NCBI GenBank assembly: GCA_019637395.1
Contig: JAHBVR010000016.1
Location: 124,001 to 188,000, forward strand
Direction of reading: 5' to 3'
From: Vulcanimicrobiota bacterium
GTDB lineage: Bacteria; Vulcanimicrobiota; Xenobia; Xenobiales; JADMJV01
DNA length: 64,000 nt
Shown here: one piece after another, positions 50,203 through 58,846 of the stretch
Layout: each line of letters begins with the position of its first letter
Numbering within the stretch: position 1 is the first letter of the stretch
Translations under genes and position numbers: made by a program
The notes under the pieces: model-generated
Told to the model about the DNA's origin: nothing
What the model saw: only the letters and a program-made list of their open reading frames with translations
Database searches by the model: none

Positions 50203-52443
50203 CTACTTCCTCCTTTTCTTCTTCTTTTTGGGAACCGGCGGCGGGGGCGGCTGCATCTCGGCCAGCATGGGCGAAAGATTGCTTTGCTCAGCCAGCAGCA
50301 CGCAATGGCGCCGGGCGCGAGTGATGGCCACGTGCAGAATGCGCCGCTCTTCTTCCTCGTCCTCGGATAGGCGGTGCGGAAAAAGGCCCCCGTTCACCCC
50401 ATAGACGACCACGCAAGGCCATTCCTGGCCCTTGACGCGGTGCACCGAAGACAGTCGCACTCCGGACTCCTCTCCGGGCCGGTCCAGCAGTTCTTCCAGC
50501 CACCCCACAAAGTCCTCAGGCGGTCCCTCGTAGACGGCCGCACACTGCTCCAGAGCCAGCAAATCATCGCGGTGACTGCTGCCGGAGAGGCCCAGTCCGC
50601 TCCGGTCCAGTTGATCCAGGGCCTGTAAGAAATCGGTCTGCTGGCGTAACGCCTGAAAAAAGGCGGACAGGCTCCGGTTCAAATGCCTGCCCAGCATGCG
50701 TAAATCGTCCACGAACTCGTCGATCTGGGAAGCCGGCCAGGCCTCCTGCTGCATCCCCCACTTCCAAAGCTCGTCGAGACTACGGCAGCGGCTGGCTTTC
50801 TCCAGGAGCTCACGCTTGAGTTTGCGGCTGGGCCGGCGCAAGGCGTCCGCCAGATCGGCCTGGACCAGGCGAGTCGGGTGCAGCGCCAGGCGCAGGTAGG
50901 CCAGCGCCGAGCGAAGGCCGGTACGCTGAAGAATATGGGAGTCCAGGCTGCGGCTGTAGGGGATGCCCCGCTGTGCCAGCAAGAGCTGTACGGGCATCAG
51001 AACGGCGTTCACCCGGGCCAGCACGGCCAGGTCGCTGGCCACATGCTCACTCAGCCAGGCTTCCACGAGCTCCACCGCCCGCAAGGCGCAGCCGGCCGCC
51101 GGCGCCATCTCCAGGCGCAAGGTTCCCTCGCTTTGGGCGGCGTGGATCTGCTTGGCCACCCGCAGTCGGTTGCGCCCCAGCAAGTGTCCGGCCGCTTCCA
51201 CAATAGGGGCCGGGCAGCGGTAATTGGTTTCCAGAATATAAGCGCTGGACCGGTGAAAATAGCGCTGAAAATGGACCAGATAATCGGGGGTGGCTCCGGC
51301 GTAGCCATAGATCACCTGATCGTCATCCCCCACCCCAAAGACCTGGTAAGCCGGCGCGCACAATAGCCGCACCAACAGCAGAAAGGCCGGGGTCAAATCC
51401 TGGAACTCGTCGACCAACAGGTGGGTGCAGGAACGTTGCGCTTGCTTACGCGCCTCCGGATGGCGCAGTAACAGTTCCAGCGCGCCGTAGATCTGCTCGT
51501 CGTGGTCGACCAGCCCGCGCCGCCGCAACTCCTGGCGATACTCCGGGAAGGCCTCGGCCAGCCCGGGGACGTCATCCCGGCTCTCTTCCACGGCCTGCGG
51601 CTCGACCAGGCCCAGGCGCACTTGCTGTAACCCCTCCAGGTAAGGCTGCAGCGGATCCTGATTGAGTAACGGCGGAGGCTTGACCAGCCGGCTCAGAATA
51701 GCGCGTACCTCGCGGTCCTCGGCCACCCGCACTTCACGATCGCGGCGTAGCAACGCATAGCCCAGCGCGTGCAGGGTGCCCACCGGCGCCTGCGGCAAGC
51801 GCTGGCGCATTTCCAGAGCGGCCCGCCGATTATAGGCCAGCGCCGTTACTCTTTCCTTTTCAAAGCCGCAACCCAACAGATAGGCCAGCCGCTGCGTGAG
51901 CACGCGGGTCTTGCCCGAACCGGCCGGAGCCAGCACGCGCGCGGCACCGCCCCTATGGCGCACGGCCTGCAGCTGGTCGGGAGCCAGCTCCAGGTCGAGA
52001 GCGGCTTCGGGCTGGCTCAGCCGCACCGAGCCGAGCTCCACGCTCTCACGGTGCAACACGGCCATGGGCAAAGTGCAGCGAGGCCCCCCATCGACTTCGC
52101 CGGAAAACCCCAGGCGCTGCGCCAGGCGGCCGTGCCACCAGATAGGCTCGCCTTTGGTGCCGTCGTAGTTGTTGGCCCAGACCAAGAAATGCAGACGCTC
52201 GCGAGCAAATTCGAAATCCGGCTCGAGCCGGTAAGGCTCTTCCTCGCAGATCTCGGGCTGGCGCAACTCGGAGATGGGAAGGTGCAATTCCACCACCACG
52301 GGCCGGCGTTGCAGCCAGTGATCGCTGAGCGCCTCCAAGACTTCGGGAGCCGGTTGGCGCACCACCACTCTCTCCACGCCCTCCCAACCGGGGGGCAAAG
52401 TCTGGCCCGGCAACAACACCAGGCCGCGACCGAAGGTTCTCAT
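50203..52443 (-). CDS. UvrD/Rep-type superfamily 1 DNA helicase
   Basis: 746 residues. After a non-helicase N-terminal part of about 140 residues: Q motif LELAPDQLQAVRHRGG, Walker A LAPAGSGKTRVLTQRLAYLL, motif Ia TALAYNRRAALEMRQRLP, motif II LLVDEFQDLTP, motif III GDDDQVIYGYAGATPDYL, motif IV NYRCPAPIVE, motif V SVHRVKGQEWPCVVVYGVNG, motif VI ILHVAITRARRHCVLLAEQ. Unwinds DNA 3'-5' in repair or replication restart. The tail is PPPPPVP followed by KKKKKRRK, probably for DNA or protein contact. The unusual N-terminal region distinguishes it from plain UvrD, PcrA or Rep. Confidence 0.92.
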   Translation of the reverse strand: MRTFGRGLVLLPGQTLPPGWEGVERVVVRQPAPEVLEALSDHWLQRRPVVVELHLPISELRQPEICEEEPYRLEPDFEFARERLHFLVWANNYDGTKGEPIWWHGRLAQRLGFSGEVDGGPRCTLPMAVLHRESVELGSVRLSQPEAALDLELAPDQLQAVRHRGGAARVLAPAGSGKTRVLTQRLAYLLGCGFEKERVTALAYNRRAALEMRQRLPQAPVGTLHALGYALLRRDREVRVAEDREVRAILSRLVKPPPLLNQDPLQPYLEGLQQVRLGLVEPQAVEESRDDVPGLAEAFPEYRQELRRRGLVDHDEQIYGALELLLRHPEARKQAQRSCTHLLVDEFQDLTPAFLLLVRLLCAPAYQVFGVGDDDQVIYGYAGATPDYLVHFQRYFHRSSAYILETNYRCPAPIVEAAGHLLGRNRLRVAKQIHAAQSEGTLRLEMAPAAGCALRAVELVEAWLSEHVASDLAVLARVNAVLMPVQLLLAQRGIPYSRSLDSHILQRTGLRSALAYLRLALHPTRLVQADLADALRRPSRKLKRELLEKASRCRSLDELWKWGMQQEAWPASQIDEFVDDLRMLGRHLNRSLSAFFQALRQQTDFLQALDQLDRSGLGLSGSSHRDDLLALEQCAAVYEGPPEDFVGWLEELLDRPGEESGVRLSSVHRVKGQEWPCVVVYGVNGGLFPHRLSEDEEEERRILHVAITRARRHCVLLAEQSNLSPMLAEMQPPPPPVPKKKKKRRK

Positions 52444-52452
52444 ACCCAGAGG

Positions 52453-53037
52453 CTATTTTAGCTTGGGCAGGATCTGGCCGAGCTTGACCAGGTCAAAGAG
52501 GGTGGGGCGGCGGCGGTAGATCAGATAATAATTGCCATGCTTGACGTTAGTATAGGAAGTGCCGATAGGATTGCCAATTTCATCCTTAACGAAGACCTTC
52601 ATGGTGACGGCCGGCATTTCATACAACGGAGACAGCGCGTTGTTACCCACCTTAACGCCACTGAGCGTCTCATCGCCGGAAATGGCATACATTTCCATGC
52701 CGACGGGGTAGCCCGCCCCATTGAAGAAACCGCAGGCTTTGACCGGCTCCTGGCCACCCGTCTGGGTGGCGCCGGCATCGGTCAGCACCGCCCGGCCATC
52801 CGGACCCGGGCCGATTACATAAAAGCGGTCTTTGGATAGAGGGCCCTGGTAAATCTGGGTGCCCTTCTCGTCCAGAACCGTGATCTCGGTTCCTTCCACC
52901 GTCACCGGCTGCATCGACGAGGCCGAGGTATCTCGTCCCCCGCAACGCAACGTAACTTCGTTCGGGTAAACCGAAACGACGTTAATCTCAGCTTGGGCCA
53001 GGCCGCCCAACAGCAGAAAGAGAGCCAGCCGTTTCAC
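52453..53037 (-). CDS. Secreted hypothetical protein
   Basis: 194 residues from GTG 53037, overlapping the upstream dehydrogenase stop (GTGA). Signal peptide (VKRLALFLLLGGLAQA). The mature part is beta-rich with Gly turns (VYPNEVTLRCGGRDTSASSM, FYVIGPGPDGRAVLTD, VFVKDEIGNPIGTSY), reminiscent of Ig-like folds; two Cys may form a disulphide. No known family. Operon position after the acyl-CoA dehydrogenase may be incidental. Confidence 0.65.
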   Translation of the reverse strand: MKRLALFLLLGGLAQAEINVVSVYPNEVTLRCGGRDTSASSMQPVTVEGTEITVLDEKGTQIYQGPLSKDRFYVIGPGPDGRAVLTDAGATQTGGQEPVKACGFFNGAGYPVGMEMYAISGDETLSGVKVGNNALSPLYEMPAVTMKVFVKDEIGNPIGTSYTNVKHGNYYLIYRRRPTLFDLVKLGQILPKLK

Positions 53038-54227
53038 GCCGGCTGATAGCCTTTGAGCAGCTCGCGAGCGATGACCACCCGGCAAATTTCGTTGGTTCCT
53101 TCCCCGATGGTGCACAGCTTGGCGTCACGGAAAGCACTGGAAAACTTAGAATTCATTTCCAGGCCACGCTCGGCCATGTAGGTGACCAGGCGGTCGGTGG
53201 CGCGCATGGCCACTTCCGAGGCGAACCATTTGGCCATGGCGCCGTCCTGGGTCCAGCGCGGCTGCAGATCCTTGGTGATGGCGGCGTTGTAGATCATCTG
53301 GCGAGCGGCCGCCAGCTCGGTGGCGATTTCCGCCAGGGGAGCCAATTTATATTCGTGCGCCCACAGGTCTTTGGTGTAATTTTCGCCCACGACCGCTTTG
53401 ACGGCTTCTTCCAGAGCGGCGTAGCCCAGACCCAGAGCCATGGCGCCAATGGTAATCCGGCCTCCGTCCAGGGTCTTCATGAAATACTTGAAGCCCTGGC
53501 CCTCTTCGCCCAGCAGGTTCTCGGCCGGCACTTTGCAATTGTCGAAGAGCAGCACGCCGGTGGCCGAAGCACGCAAACCCATCTTGTCTTCTTTCTTCCC
53601 GAAAGAGAAGCCGGGAAAGTCTTTTTCGACGATGAAGGCCGAGATACCGGAGCCTTTGCCCTTGTCACCATCGGTCACCGCGCTGACGACATAAGAAAAG
53701 GCTTCGGTGGCGTTGGTGCACCAGGCCTTGGCGCCGTTGAGAATCCAATGCGTCCCGTCGAAGCGGGCATTGGTTTTGGTGGCGCCCGAGTCGGAGCCGG
53801 CCTGTGGCTCGGTCAGACCGTAGCCCCCCATGCGCTCACCCCTGGCCAGCGGCACCAGGTATTTACGCTTCTGCTCTTCATTGCCCCAATTCCAGATGGG
53901 CGAAGAGCCCAGCCCGATATGGGCGGCCATGATGATACCCAACGATCCCCAGGCGCGCGAAAACTCTTCGATGGCCATGGCCAGACTCAGGGAATCCAGA
54001 CCCATGCCGCCGTATTCCTTAGGGAAGGGGATACCCAGAAAGCCTTCCTTAGCCATATCCTTCAGGATGTCCCGAGGGAACCGCTCATGAGCCTCATACT
54101 CGGCCCAGACCGGCTCGACGTGCTCGGCCAGATAGCGGCGCAGGCGAGCGCGAAACTCGTGATGCTCCGGCTTGAGCAAATGGCTATCGGGCAACAGATC
54201 GGGGGGCAGATGTTTTACAGCGGACAC
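53034..54227 (-). CDS. Acyl-CoA dehydrogenase (second type)
   Basis: 397 residues from GTG 54227, overlapping scoB by 13 bases; the longer frame to 54401 runs inside scoB. Motifs: GYGLTEPQAGSDSGATKTNA, WILNGAKAWCTNATEAFSYV, FGKKEDKMGLRASATGVLLF, LLGEEGQGFKYFMKTLDGGR and GEGTNEICRVVIARELL with the catalytic Glu. Full length. Different from the enzyme at 45941 and encoded with a CoA-transferase, so it probably serves a particular acyl-CoA (for example from ketoacid or branched-chain breakdown). Electrons would go to EtfAB. GGAG lies 11 bases upstream. Confidence 0.93.
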   Translation of the reverse strand: MSAVKHLPPDLLPDSHLLKPEHHEFRARLRRYLAEHVEPVWAEYEAHERFPRDILKDMAKEGFLGIPFPKEYGGMGLDSLSLAMAIEEFSRAWGSLGIIMAAHIGLGSSPIWNWGNEEQKRKYLVPLARGERMGGYGLTEPQAGSDSGATKTNARFDGTHWILNGAKAWCTNATEAFSYVVSAVTDGDKGKGSGISAFIVEKDFPGFSFGKKEDKMGLRASATGVLLFDNCKVPAENLLGEEGQGFKYFMKTLDGGRITIGAMALGLGYAALEEAVKAVVGENYTKDLWAHEYKLAPLAEIATELAAARQMIYNAAITKDLQPRWTQDGAMAKWFASEVAMRATDRLVTYMAERGLEMNSKFSSAFRDAKLCTIGEGTNEICRVVIARELLKGYQPA

Positions 54228-54877
54228 GTGGGAACAGGCTCCTTGACAATAAGATCGGCATCCGTGGCCTCCAACACCTGTTGAGTGGTGAAGCCAGGTT
54301 GAACTTCCAACAATAATAGACCTTCGGGAGTTACTTTCATGACGGCCATCTCGGTGACGATGGTGTCGACCACCTTCACTCCCGTCAGCGGCAGAGTGCA
54401 CTTTTTCAGAATCTTCGAAGCACCGTCGGGCCCGGTGTGCTGCATGGCGATGATCACGCGTTTGGACCCGGCGACCAGATCCATGGCACCGCCCATGCCC
54501 TTAATCATCTTGCCTGGAATCATCCAGTTGGCCAGATCGCCGTGTTGATCCACCTCCATCGCGCCGATGACGGTGATGTCAATGTGGCCTCCGCGCACGA
54601 TGGCGAAGGATTCAGCCGCGTTGAAGAAGCTGGAGCCGGGAATGGTGGTCACGGTCTCCTTGCCGGCATTGATCAGGTCGGCGTCTTCTTCACCCTCCAG
54701 CGGGTAATCGCCGATGCCCATCAGCCCGTTTTCAGAATGCAAAATGACTTCGCAGCCCTCGGGAATATAGCTGGCCGCCAGCGTGGGAATGCCGATACCC
54801 AGGTTGACGTAGAAGCCGTCCTTAAATTCCCGCGCCACTCTTCTGGCGATTAACTCTCTTTTCGATGCGCTTGTCAT
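54215..54877 (-). CDS. scoB: 3-oxoacid CoA-transferase subunit B
   Basis: 220 residues. Family landmarks: GFYVNLGIGIPTLAASYIP, the active-site SENG (ILHSENGLMGIGDYP, Glu forms the CoA thioester), GGHIDITVIGAMEVDQHGDL, NWMIPGKMIKGMGGAMDLV. With ScoA it moves CoA between succinyl-CoA and acetoacetate or related acids. Overlaps scoA by 56 bases and the dehydrogenase by 13, so the three are one translational unit in the order scoA-scoB-dehydrogenase. Confidence 0.95.
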   Translation of the reverse strand: MTSASKRELIARRVAREFKDGFYVNLGIGIPTLAASYIPEGCEVILHSENGLMGIGDYPLEGEEDADLINAGKETVTTIPGSSFFNAAESFAIVRGGHIDITVIGAMEVDQHGDLANWMIPGKMIKGMGGAMDLVAGSKRVIIAMQHTGPDGASKILKKCTLPLTGVKVVDTIVTEMAVMKVTPEGLLLLEVQPGFTTQQVLEATDADLIVKEPVPTCPL

Positions 54878-55529
54878 AGCGTTCTCCCTTGATCACCATA
54901 TCCACGAACACGCTGGGCGTAACGATTTGTTCGGCGTCCAGCTGGCCGGCCTCGACGATTTCTTCCACCTCGGCCACCACAAAATCGGCGGCCGTAGCCA
55001 TCACCGGATTGAAGTTGCGGGCCGTCATGCGATAGACCAGGTTGCCGTGCTTGTCAGCCTTATAAGCCTTCACGAAAGCCACGTCGCCGCGAATGGCCGT
55101 TTCCATCAAATAGTCCCGGCCATTAAAGTTACGCGTTTCCTTACCTTCAGCCACCGGAGTGCCCACGCCGGTGGGGGTGAAAAAGGCGGGAATGCCGGCG
55201 CCGCCGGCGCGCACGCGCTCGGCCAGCGTGCCCTGGGGATTGAGTTCCACCTCGATCTCACCGGCGATGACCTTCTGCTCGAGAACCTTGTTCTCGCCGA
55301 TATAGCTGGAGATCATTTTGCGAACCTGGCCGTTCTCGATGAGCAGGCCGATGCCCGCTCCTTCCACGCCGGCATTGTTGCTCACAATGGTAAGGTTCTT
55401 GGTGCCCCGTTGCTGCAGCGCCCGCACCAGATTCTCCGGAATGCCGCACACGCCGAAGCCGCCCATCAAAAGGGTGGCCCCGTCCTGGATCCTCTCCATG
55501 GCGGCTTCGATTGTTCCTACTTTATTCAA
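54822..55529 (-). CDS. scoA: 3-oxoacid CoA-transferase subunit A
   Basis: 235 residues from TTG 55529, set by GGAGGAG 5 bases upstream; the frame to 55676 runs antisense into the next gene. Contains GATLLMGGFGVCGIPENLVR (oxyanion-loop glycine cluster), IVSNNAGVEGAGIGLLIENG, ELNPQGTLAERVRAGGAGIP and FTPTGVGTPVAEGKETRNF. First gene of the scoA-scoB-dehydrogenase operon and divergent from the 668-residue protein gene, 64 bases away. Confidence 0.95.
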   Translation of the reverse strand: MNKVGTIEAAMERIQDGATLLMGGFGVCGIPENLVRALQQRGTKNLTIVSNNAGVEGAGIGLLIENGQVRKMISSYIGENKVLEQKVIAGEIEVELNPQGTLAERVRAGGAGIPAFFTPTGVGTPVAEGKETRNFNGRDYLMETAIRGDVAFVKAYKADKHGNLVYRMTARNFNPVMATAADFVVAEVEEIVEAGQLDAEQIVTPSVFVDMVIKGERYDKRIEKRVNRQKSGAGI

Positions 55530-55593
55530 GGTTGCTCCTCCGAGGGAGCACGTATACCCAGGGGTGGGAGCGTCAAATCCCGAAGTTTCGGCT

Positions 55594-57600
55594 ATGCTAA
55601 CGACTTCGCCCATACCCCAGGAGCTGCAAGACCTTGACCCCGCGGAAATCCGCCGGCGCACCCGCTGCGGACCCAAAGAAGCCCTCGAAGTGCAGGCGGC
55701 CCTCCGGGACGGAGTCGGGGCCGTCCTCCGATTTCCCGACCTGGTGGCCCAGTTACTGGGTGATCCTCAGCCGCGCCTGCTCCGTAAATTCTCCGCCCAG
55801 CGCCCCGGGCTATTGCGCAAAGTGCGCCGTGGCCAGCGTCTGGACGCACTGCGCCAGCTGATGGAAGACGGAGAGCTGAGCCAGTTTCAAGCTCGTGACT
55901 TCCTGCTCGGGCTGGAACGCCAGGGCGAGAACTGGGAGCAGCTGGAAAAGCTTTACGCCAATCCGGGCGATCATTTCTGGCAAAAGCGCCCGCAGCCGAA
56001 AGAGGCCGCCGAGATCGGGTTCGAGATGGTCTTCGCTCCCGAGACTTTTGATCCCGAACTGGTCCTGGAATGGCTGCGCAAAGGCGAGCATCGGGCGGCC
56101 GTGCGCTGGCTGCGCCAGCTCTCGGGCGCCAGCCGCCAGGATTGCCAGGACCTGGTCGACCGCCTGGAAGAAGCCGTTTTCGACCATCATCCGGACCCCT
56201 GGCGGCTGGCCAGCCGCCTCTGGCCCGGGGTGGTGGCGCCTTTAGCCGGACTACCCAATCCCGACTGGCTGGAAATCCTGGAGCCACAGCGCGCCGACTT
56301 GCTGGACAAGCTCCTCCACCAGCGTTCGGGGGCGGCCATACAACTGGTGGCCGAAACCATTCCCTGTAGTCCGATCGAAGCCCGCCGCTTCTTGCGCTTG
56401 CTCAACAACGGGGAAAAGTGGGACAGCACTCTGGAAACCTTCACTCTGGGCCAAATTTTTCCCAAGCCGAAACCCAAGCCCGCCCCTCCCAAGGTTTTAC
56501 CCCCCCAGCCCAAAGCTCCGGAGATCAAAGTCGAGGCTCCCGAACCACCGGCCGCAGTGCTCGAAGCGGCAGCCGCCATCGTGGCGGCCGCTCCGGAATT
56601 CACGGGAGCCGCCCCTACCCCGTCACCCTGGGCGGAGGAACGCGAGAAGGAGCGCCAGGCCGCCGCGGCGGCTCGCCAGAAAGAGCGTGAAGAGGCGGAA
56701 CGCGCCCGACAAAATGAGCGGGAAAAATCCGACCGGCAGCGTCATGCCGAACTGGAGGCGACGGACCGGGCCCGCCATCAGGAACAGGAGAAACTCGAAG
56801 CCGCCCGCCAGCCCAAACTCAACCTGCCACCGGCCGCGACGGTGACCCCGGTGGCCGCGCCGCCGGTCCCCCAAAAGCTGGACTTGAACGATACCGACCA
56901 GGTCATCGACCGGCTGACTCGCCTGGGTGAAGCCTGTGCCGCCCAAAACAGCCTGGAAGCGATGTTCATCCTGGAAGAACTCGAGCAGGCCGGCCTTAAC
57001 CGCGACTACGTGGCGGCCCGCTTTCCGGCCATGCTCCCCTGGCTGCCCGACGATCCCTGGAGCGATCAACTGGAGAAAGTGGGCGTCTTTGCTCCCATTT
57101 TGGGCAAGTTGCTGAAAGGTGAAGTGAACGCGGTCGAGTTGGCCAGGCAATGGGTATCCGGCAGCGGGGTAGCCCAGGTGGGAGAACTCGAGCAGGTGGT
57201 GGCCTCGCTGGAGAAAGCCTGGAAAACCAAAAGCAAGACCGACCTGGAGGCGGCTCTGGGCCTGCTCAAACAAAAACCCCATCTGGCCGAGGAAATCAAC
57301 CGGCGAGTACCCTGGCTGGCCGGCCTCTTGGACATGGATGGAGACGGAACTCCCGACGTGCTGGAGGCTTATGACGACCCGGCCGCCTATTTCGGCGAGC
57401 TGATGCGCACACGCTTCCCGGATCTGGAAACCCGCCTGGGCGAAACACGCATTCAAAAAATCAAAGAGATTTTACCGGAGCTGCTCCAGGCCATGAAAGA
57501 GCGCAATATGCGCGGACTTATGCGAGCTCTGTCTCGCCTGCGGCTGGGACCAAGCGACGTGAAGGCGCTGCTGGGCGCCCTCAAGCACATGCATCGCTAG
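55594..57600 (+). CDS. Large hypothetical protein with charged coiled coil and calcium-loop motif
   Basis: 668 residues from ATG 55594. Residues 1-280 are helical, with repeated short Leu/Arg/Asp motifs (DLVAQLLGDPQPRLLRKF, FLGL-type turns), a Pro/Lys linker (FPKPKPKPAPPKVLPPQPK) at about 290-310, a highly charged stretch of Arg/Glu/Gln from about 345 to 405 that should be a single long helix, and a C-terminal helical domain. In it DMDGDGTPDVLE (about residue 585) matches a 12-residue calcium-binding loop as in dockerins or thrombospondin type-3 repeats. No signal peptide or membrane segment. Family unknown. Convergent with the adenosine deaminase gene (4-base overlap). Confidence 0.7.
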   Translation: MLTTSPIPQELQDLDPAEIRRRTRCGPKEALEVQAALRDGVGAVLRFPDLVAQLLGDPQPRLLRKFSAQRPGLLRKVRRGQRLDALRQLMEDGELSQFQARDFLLGLERQGENWEQLEKLYANPGDHFWQKRPQPKEAAEIGFEMVFAPETFDPELVLEWLRKGEHRAAVRWLRQLSGASRQDCQDLVDRLEEAVFDHHPDPWRLASRLWPGVVAPLAGLPNPDWLEILEPQRADLLDKLLHQRSGAAIQLVAETIPCSPIEARRFLRLLNNGEKWDSTLETFTLGQIFPKPKPKPAPPKVLPPQPKAPEIKVEAPEPPAAVLEAAAAIVAAAPEFTGAAPTPSPWAEEREKERQAAAAARQKEREEAERARQNEREKSDRQRHAELEATDRARHQEQEKLEAARQPKLNLPPAATVTPVAAPPVPQKLDLNDTDQVIDRLTRLGEACAAQNSLEAMFILEELEQAGLNRDYVAARFPAMLPWLPDDPWSDQLEKVGVFAPILGKLLKGEVNAVELARQWVSGSGVAQVGELEQVVASLEKAWKTKSKTDLEAALGLLKQKPHLAEEINRRVPWLAGLLDMDGDGTPDVLEAYDDPAAYFGELMRTRFPDLETRLGETRIQKIKEILPELLQAMKERNMRGLMRALSRLRLGPSDVKALLGALKHMHR

Positions 57601-58814
57601 ACTTTCTCTCCGTTGTACCAGTAGTTGACCTGGTAAAGGTGCGAATTGAACTCGCTCATACGTTGAGTAAACTCACTGCGTAGCTGCAGCTTTTCCTCAG
57701 CCGGCAGGAAGGCCGCTTCCACCGCGTTCATAGCCACCCGCTGCAACTGCTGCAGCGACAGCCCGGTGTGGCGGGCCAGGCTGGTATATTCGTGAGCCAG
57801 GTCGATGTCGAAAATGTGACGGTCATCCGTATTGAGGGTGACGGGAATGCCGAACTGCAGGTAAGTCTTGAGCGGATAGAGCTTCAAATCGGGGGTTACG
57901 TTGAGCAGCTTGTTGCTCTCGGGGCACATCTCCAGTACCGTGCCCCGCTCTTTGATGGCCTGCATGGCGGCCGGATCTTCCTGGAGACGCACGCCGTGGC
58001 CGATACGCTCGGCGTGGCACAGCTCGACCGCTTGCAGAACGCTCTCCGGCCCGCGGCCCTCGCCGGCGTGCACAGTAATGTGCAGCCCGTTGGCTTTGGC
58101 AAAGTCAAACACTTCGGCAAACTTGGAAGCGGGATGATTGACCTCGTCGCCGGCCAGGTCCAGGCCGACGATACCGCGATCCTTGCGAGCCACCGCGGCG
58201 CGGGCGATGTCCATGGCCGACTCGACCGGGTAGGAGCGATTGATCGAGGCGATCAGGCGGGCGTCGACCCCCAGCTCTTTTTTGGCTTTTTCCATGCCCT
58301 CCAGCACCGAGTCCAGCACCTGGTCGATGGAAACTTTCTCGAGGTTCTTGCGCGGATTGATGCGTAGTTCGGTATAGTTGATGTTCTCACGGGCATTGTC
58401 TTCGATGCACTCGTAAGCCAGCCGCTTCAGGGTGTCGGGCTGATCAAAGACGAAGCGAAAATGGTCGAACTTTTTGAGAAAGGCCAGCAGATCCTCACCC
58501 TGGCGCATGCCGATCTTATGCTTGAGCTCCTCCACGGTGGGAGCGGGCAGCGGCAGCTGATATTCCTCGGCGATGTTGAGAATGGTCTGCGGGCGCACCG
58601 CCCCTTCAACGTGGGTATGTAGCTCGCACTTGGGCATACGCGCCATCCACTGGCGGAATTGCGCCTCCGAAACGAAATGAGCGCCGGGGTCCGACTCGGC
58701 GCCGTCGACCTTATAGGGCTTCCATTCCCAAGCGATGGTGGGACGCTGGAATCGAGGGGCCGAAGTGCTGGTGACCGAATAGCTGTAACTGGCTGTCCTA
58801 CCCTGGATCTGCAT
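57597..58814 (-). CDS. Adenosine deaminase-like protein
   Basis: 405 residues. A 60-residue N-terminal extension (MQIQGRTASYSYSVTSTSAP) precedes the deaminase barrel. Zinc ligands and catalytic residues: ELHTHVEGAVRP (HxH), GLDLAGDE, ITVHAGEGRGP (His-Ala-Gly-Glu), ERIGHGVRLQED, EMCPESNKLLN and VTLNTDDRHIF (Asp pair). Converts adenosine to inosine, or N6-modified purines in related branches. The barrel is complete. The extension starts with the M-Q-I-Q-G motif and has no signal peptide. Confidence 0.92.
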   Translation of the reverse strand: MQIQGRTASYSYSVTSTSAPRFQRPTIAWEWKPYKVDGAESDPGAHFVSEAQFRQWMARMPKCELHTHVEGAVRPQTILNIAEEYQLPLPAPTVEELKHKIGMRQGEDLLAFLKKFDHFRFVFDQPDTLKRLAYECIEDNARENINYTELRINPRKNLEKVSIDQVLDSVLEGMEKAKKELGVDARLIASINRSYPVESAMDIARAAVARKDRGIVGLDLAGDEVNHPASKFAEVFDFAKANGLHITVHAGEGRGPESVLQAVELCHAERIGHGVRLQEDPAAMQAIKERGTVLEMCPESNKLLNVTPDLKLYPLKTYLQFGIPVTLNTDDRHIFDIDLAHEYTSLARHTGLSLQQLQRVAMNAVEAAFLPAEEKLQLRSEFTQRMSEFNSHLYQVNYWYNGEKV

Positions 58815-58846
58815 GGGCCCAGGTTACCCCGGGCCCATGAAAATCT

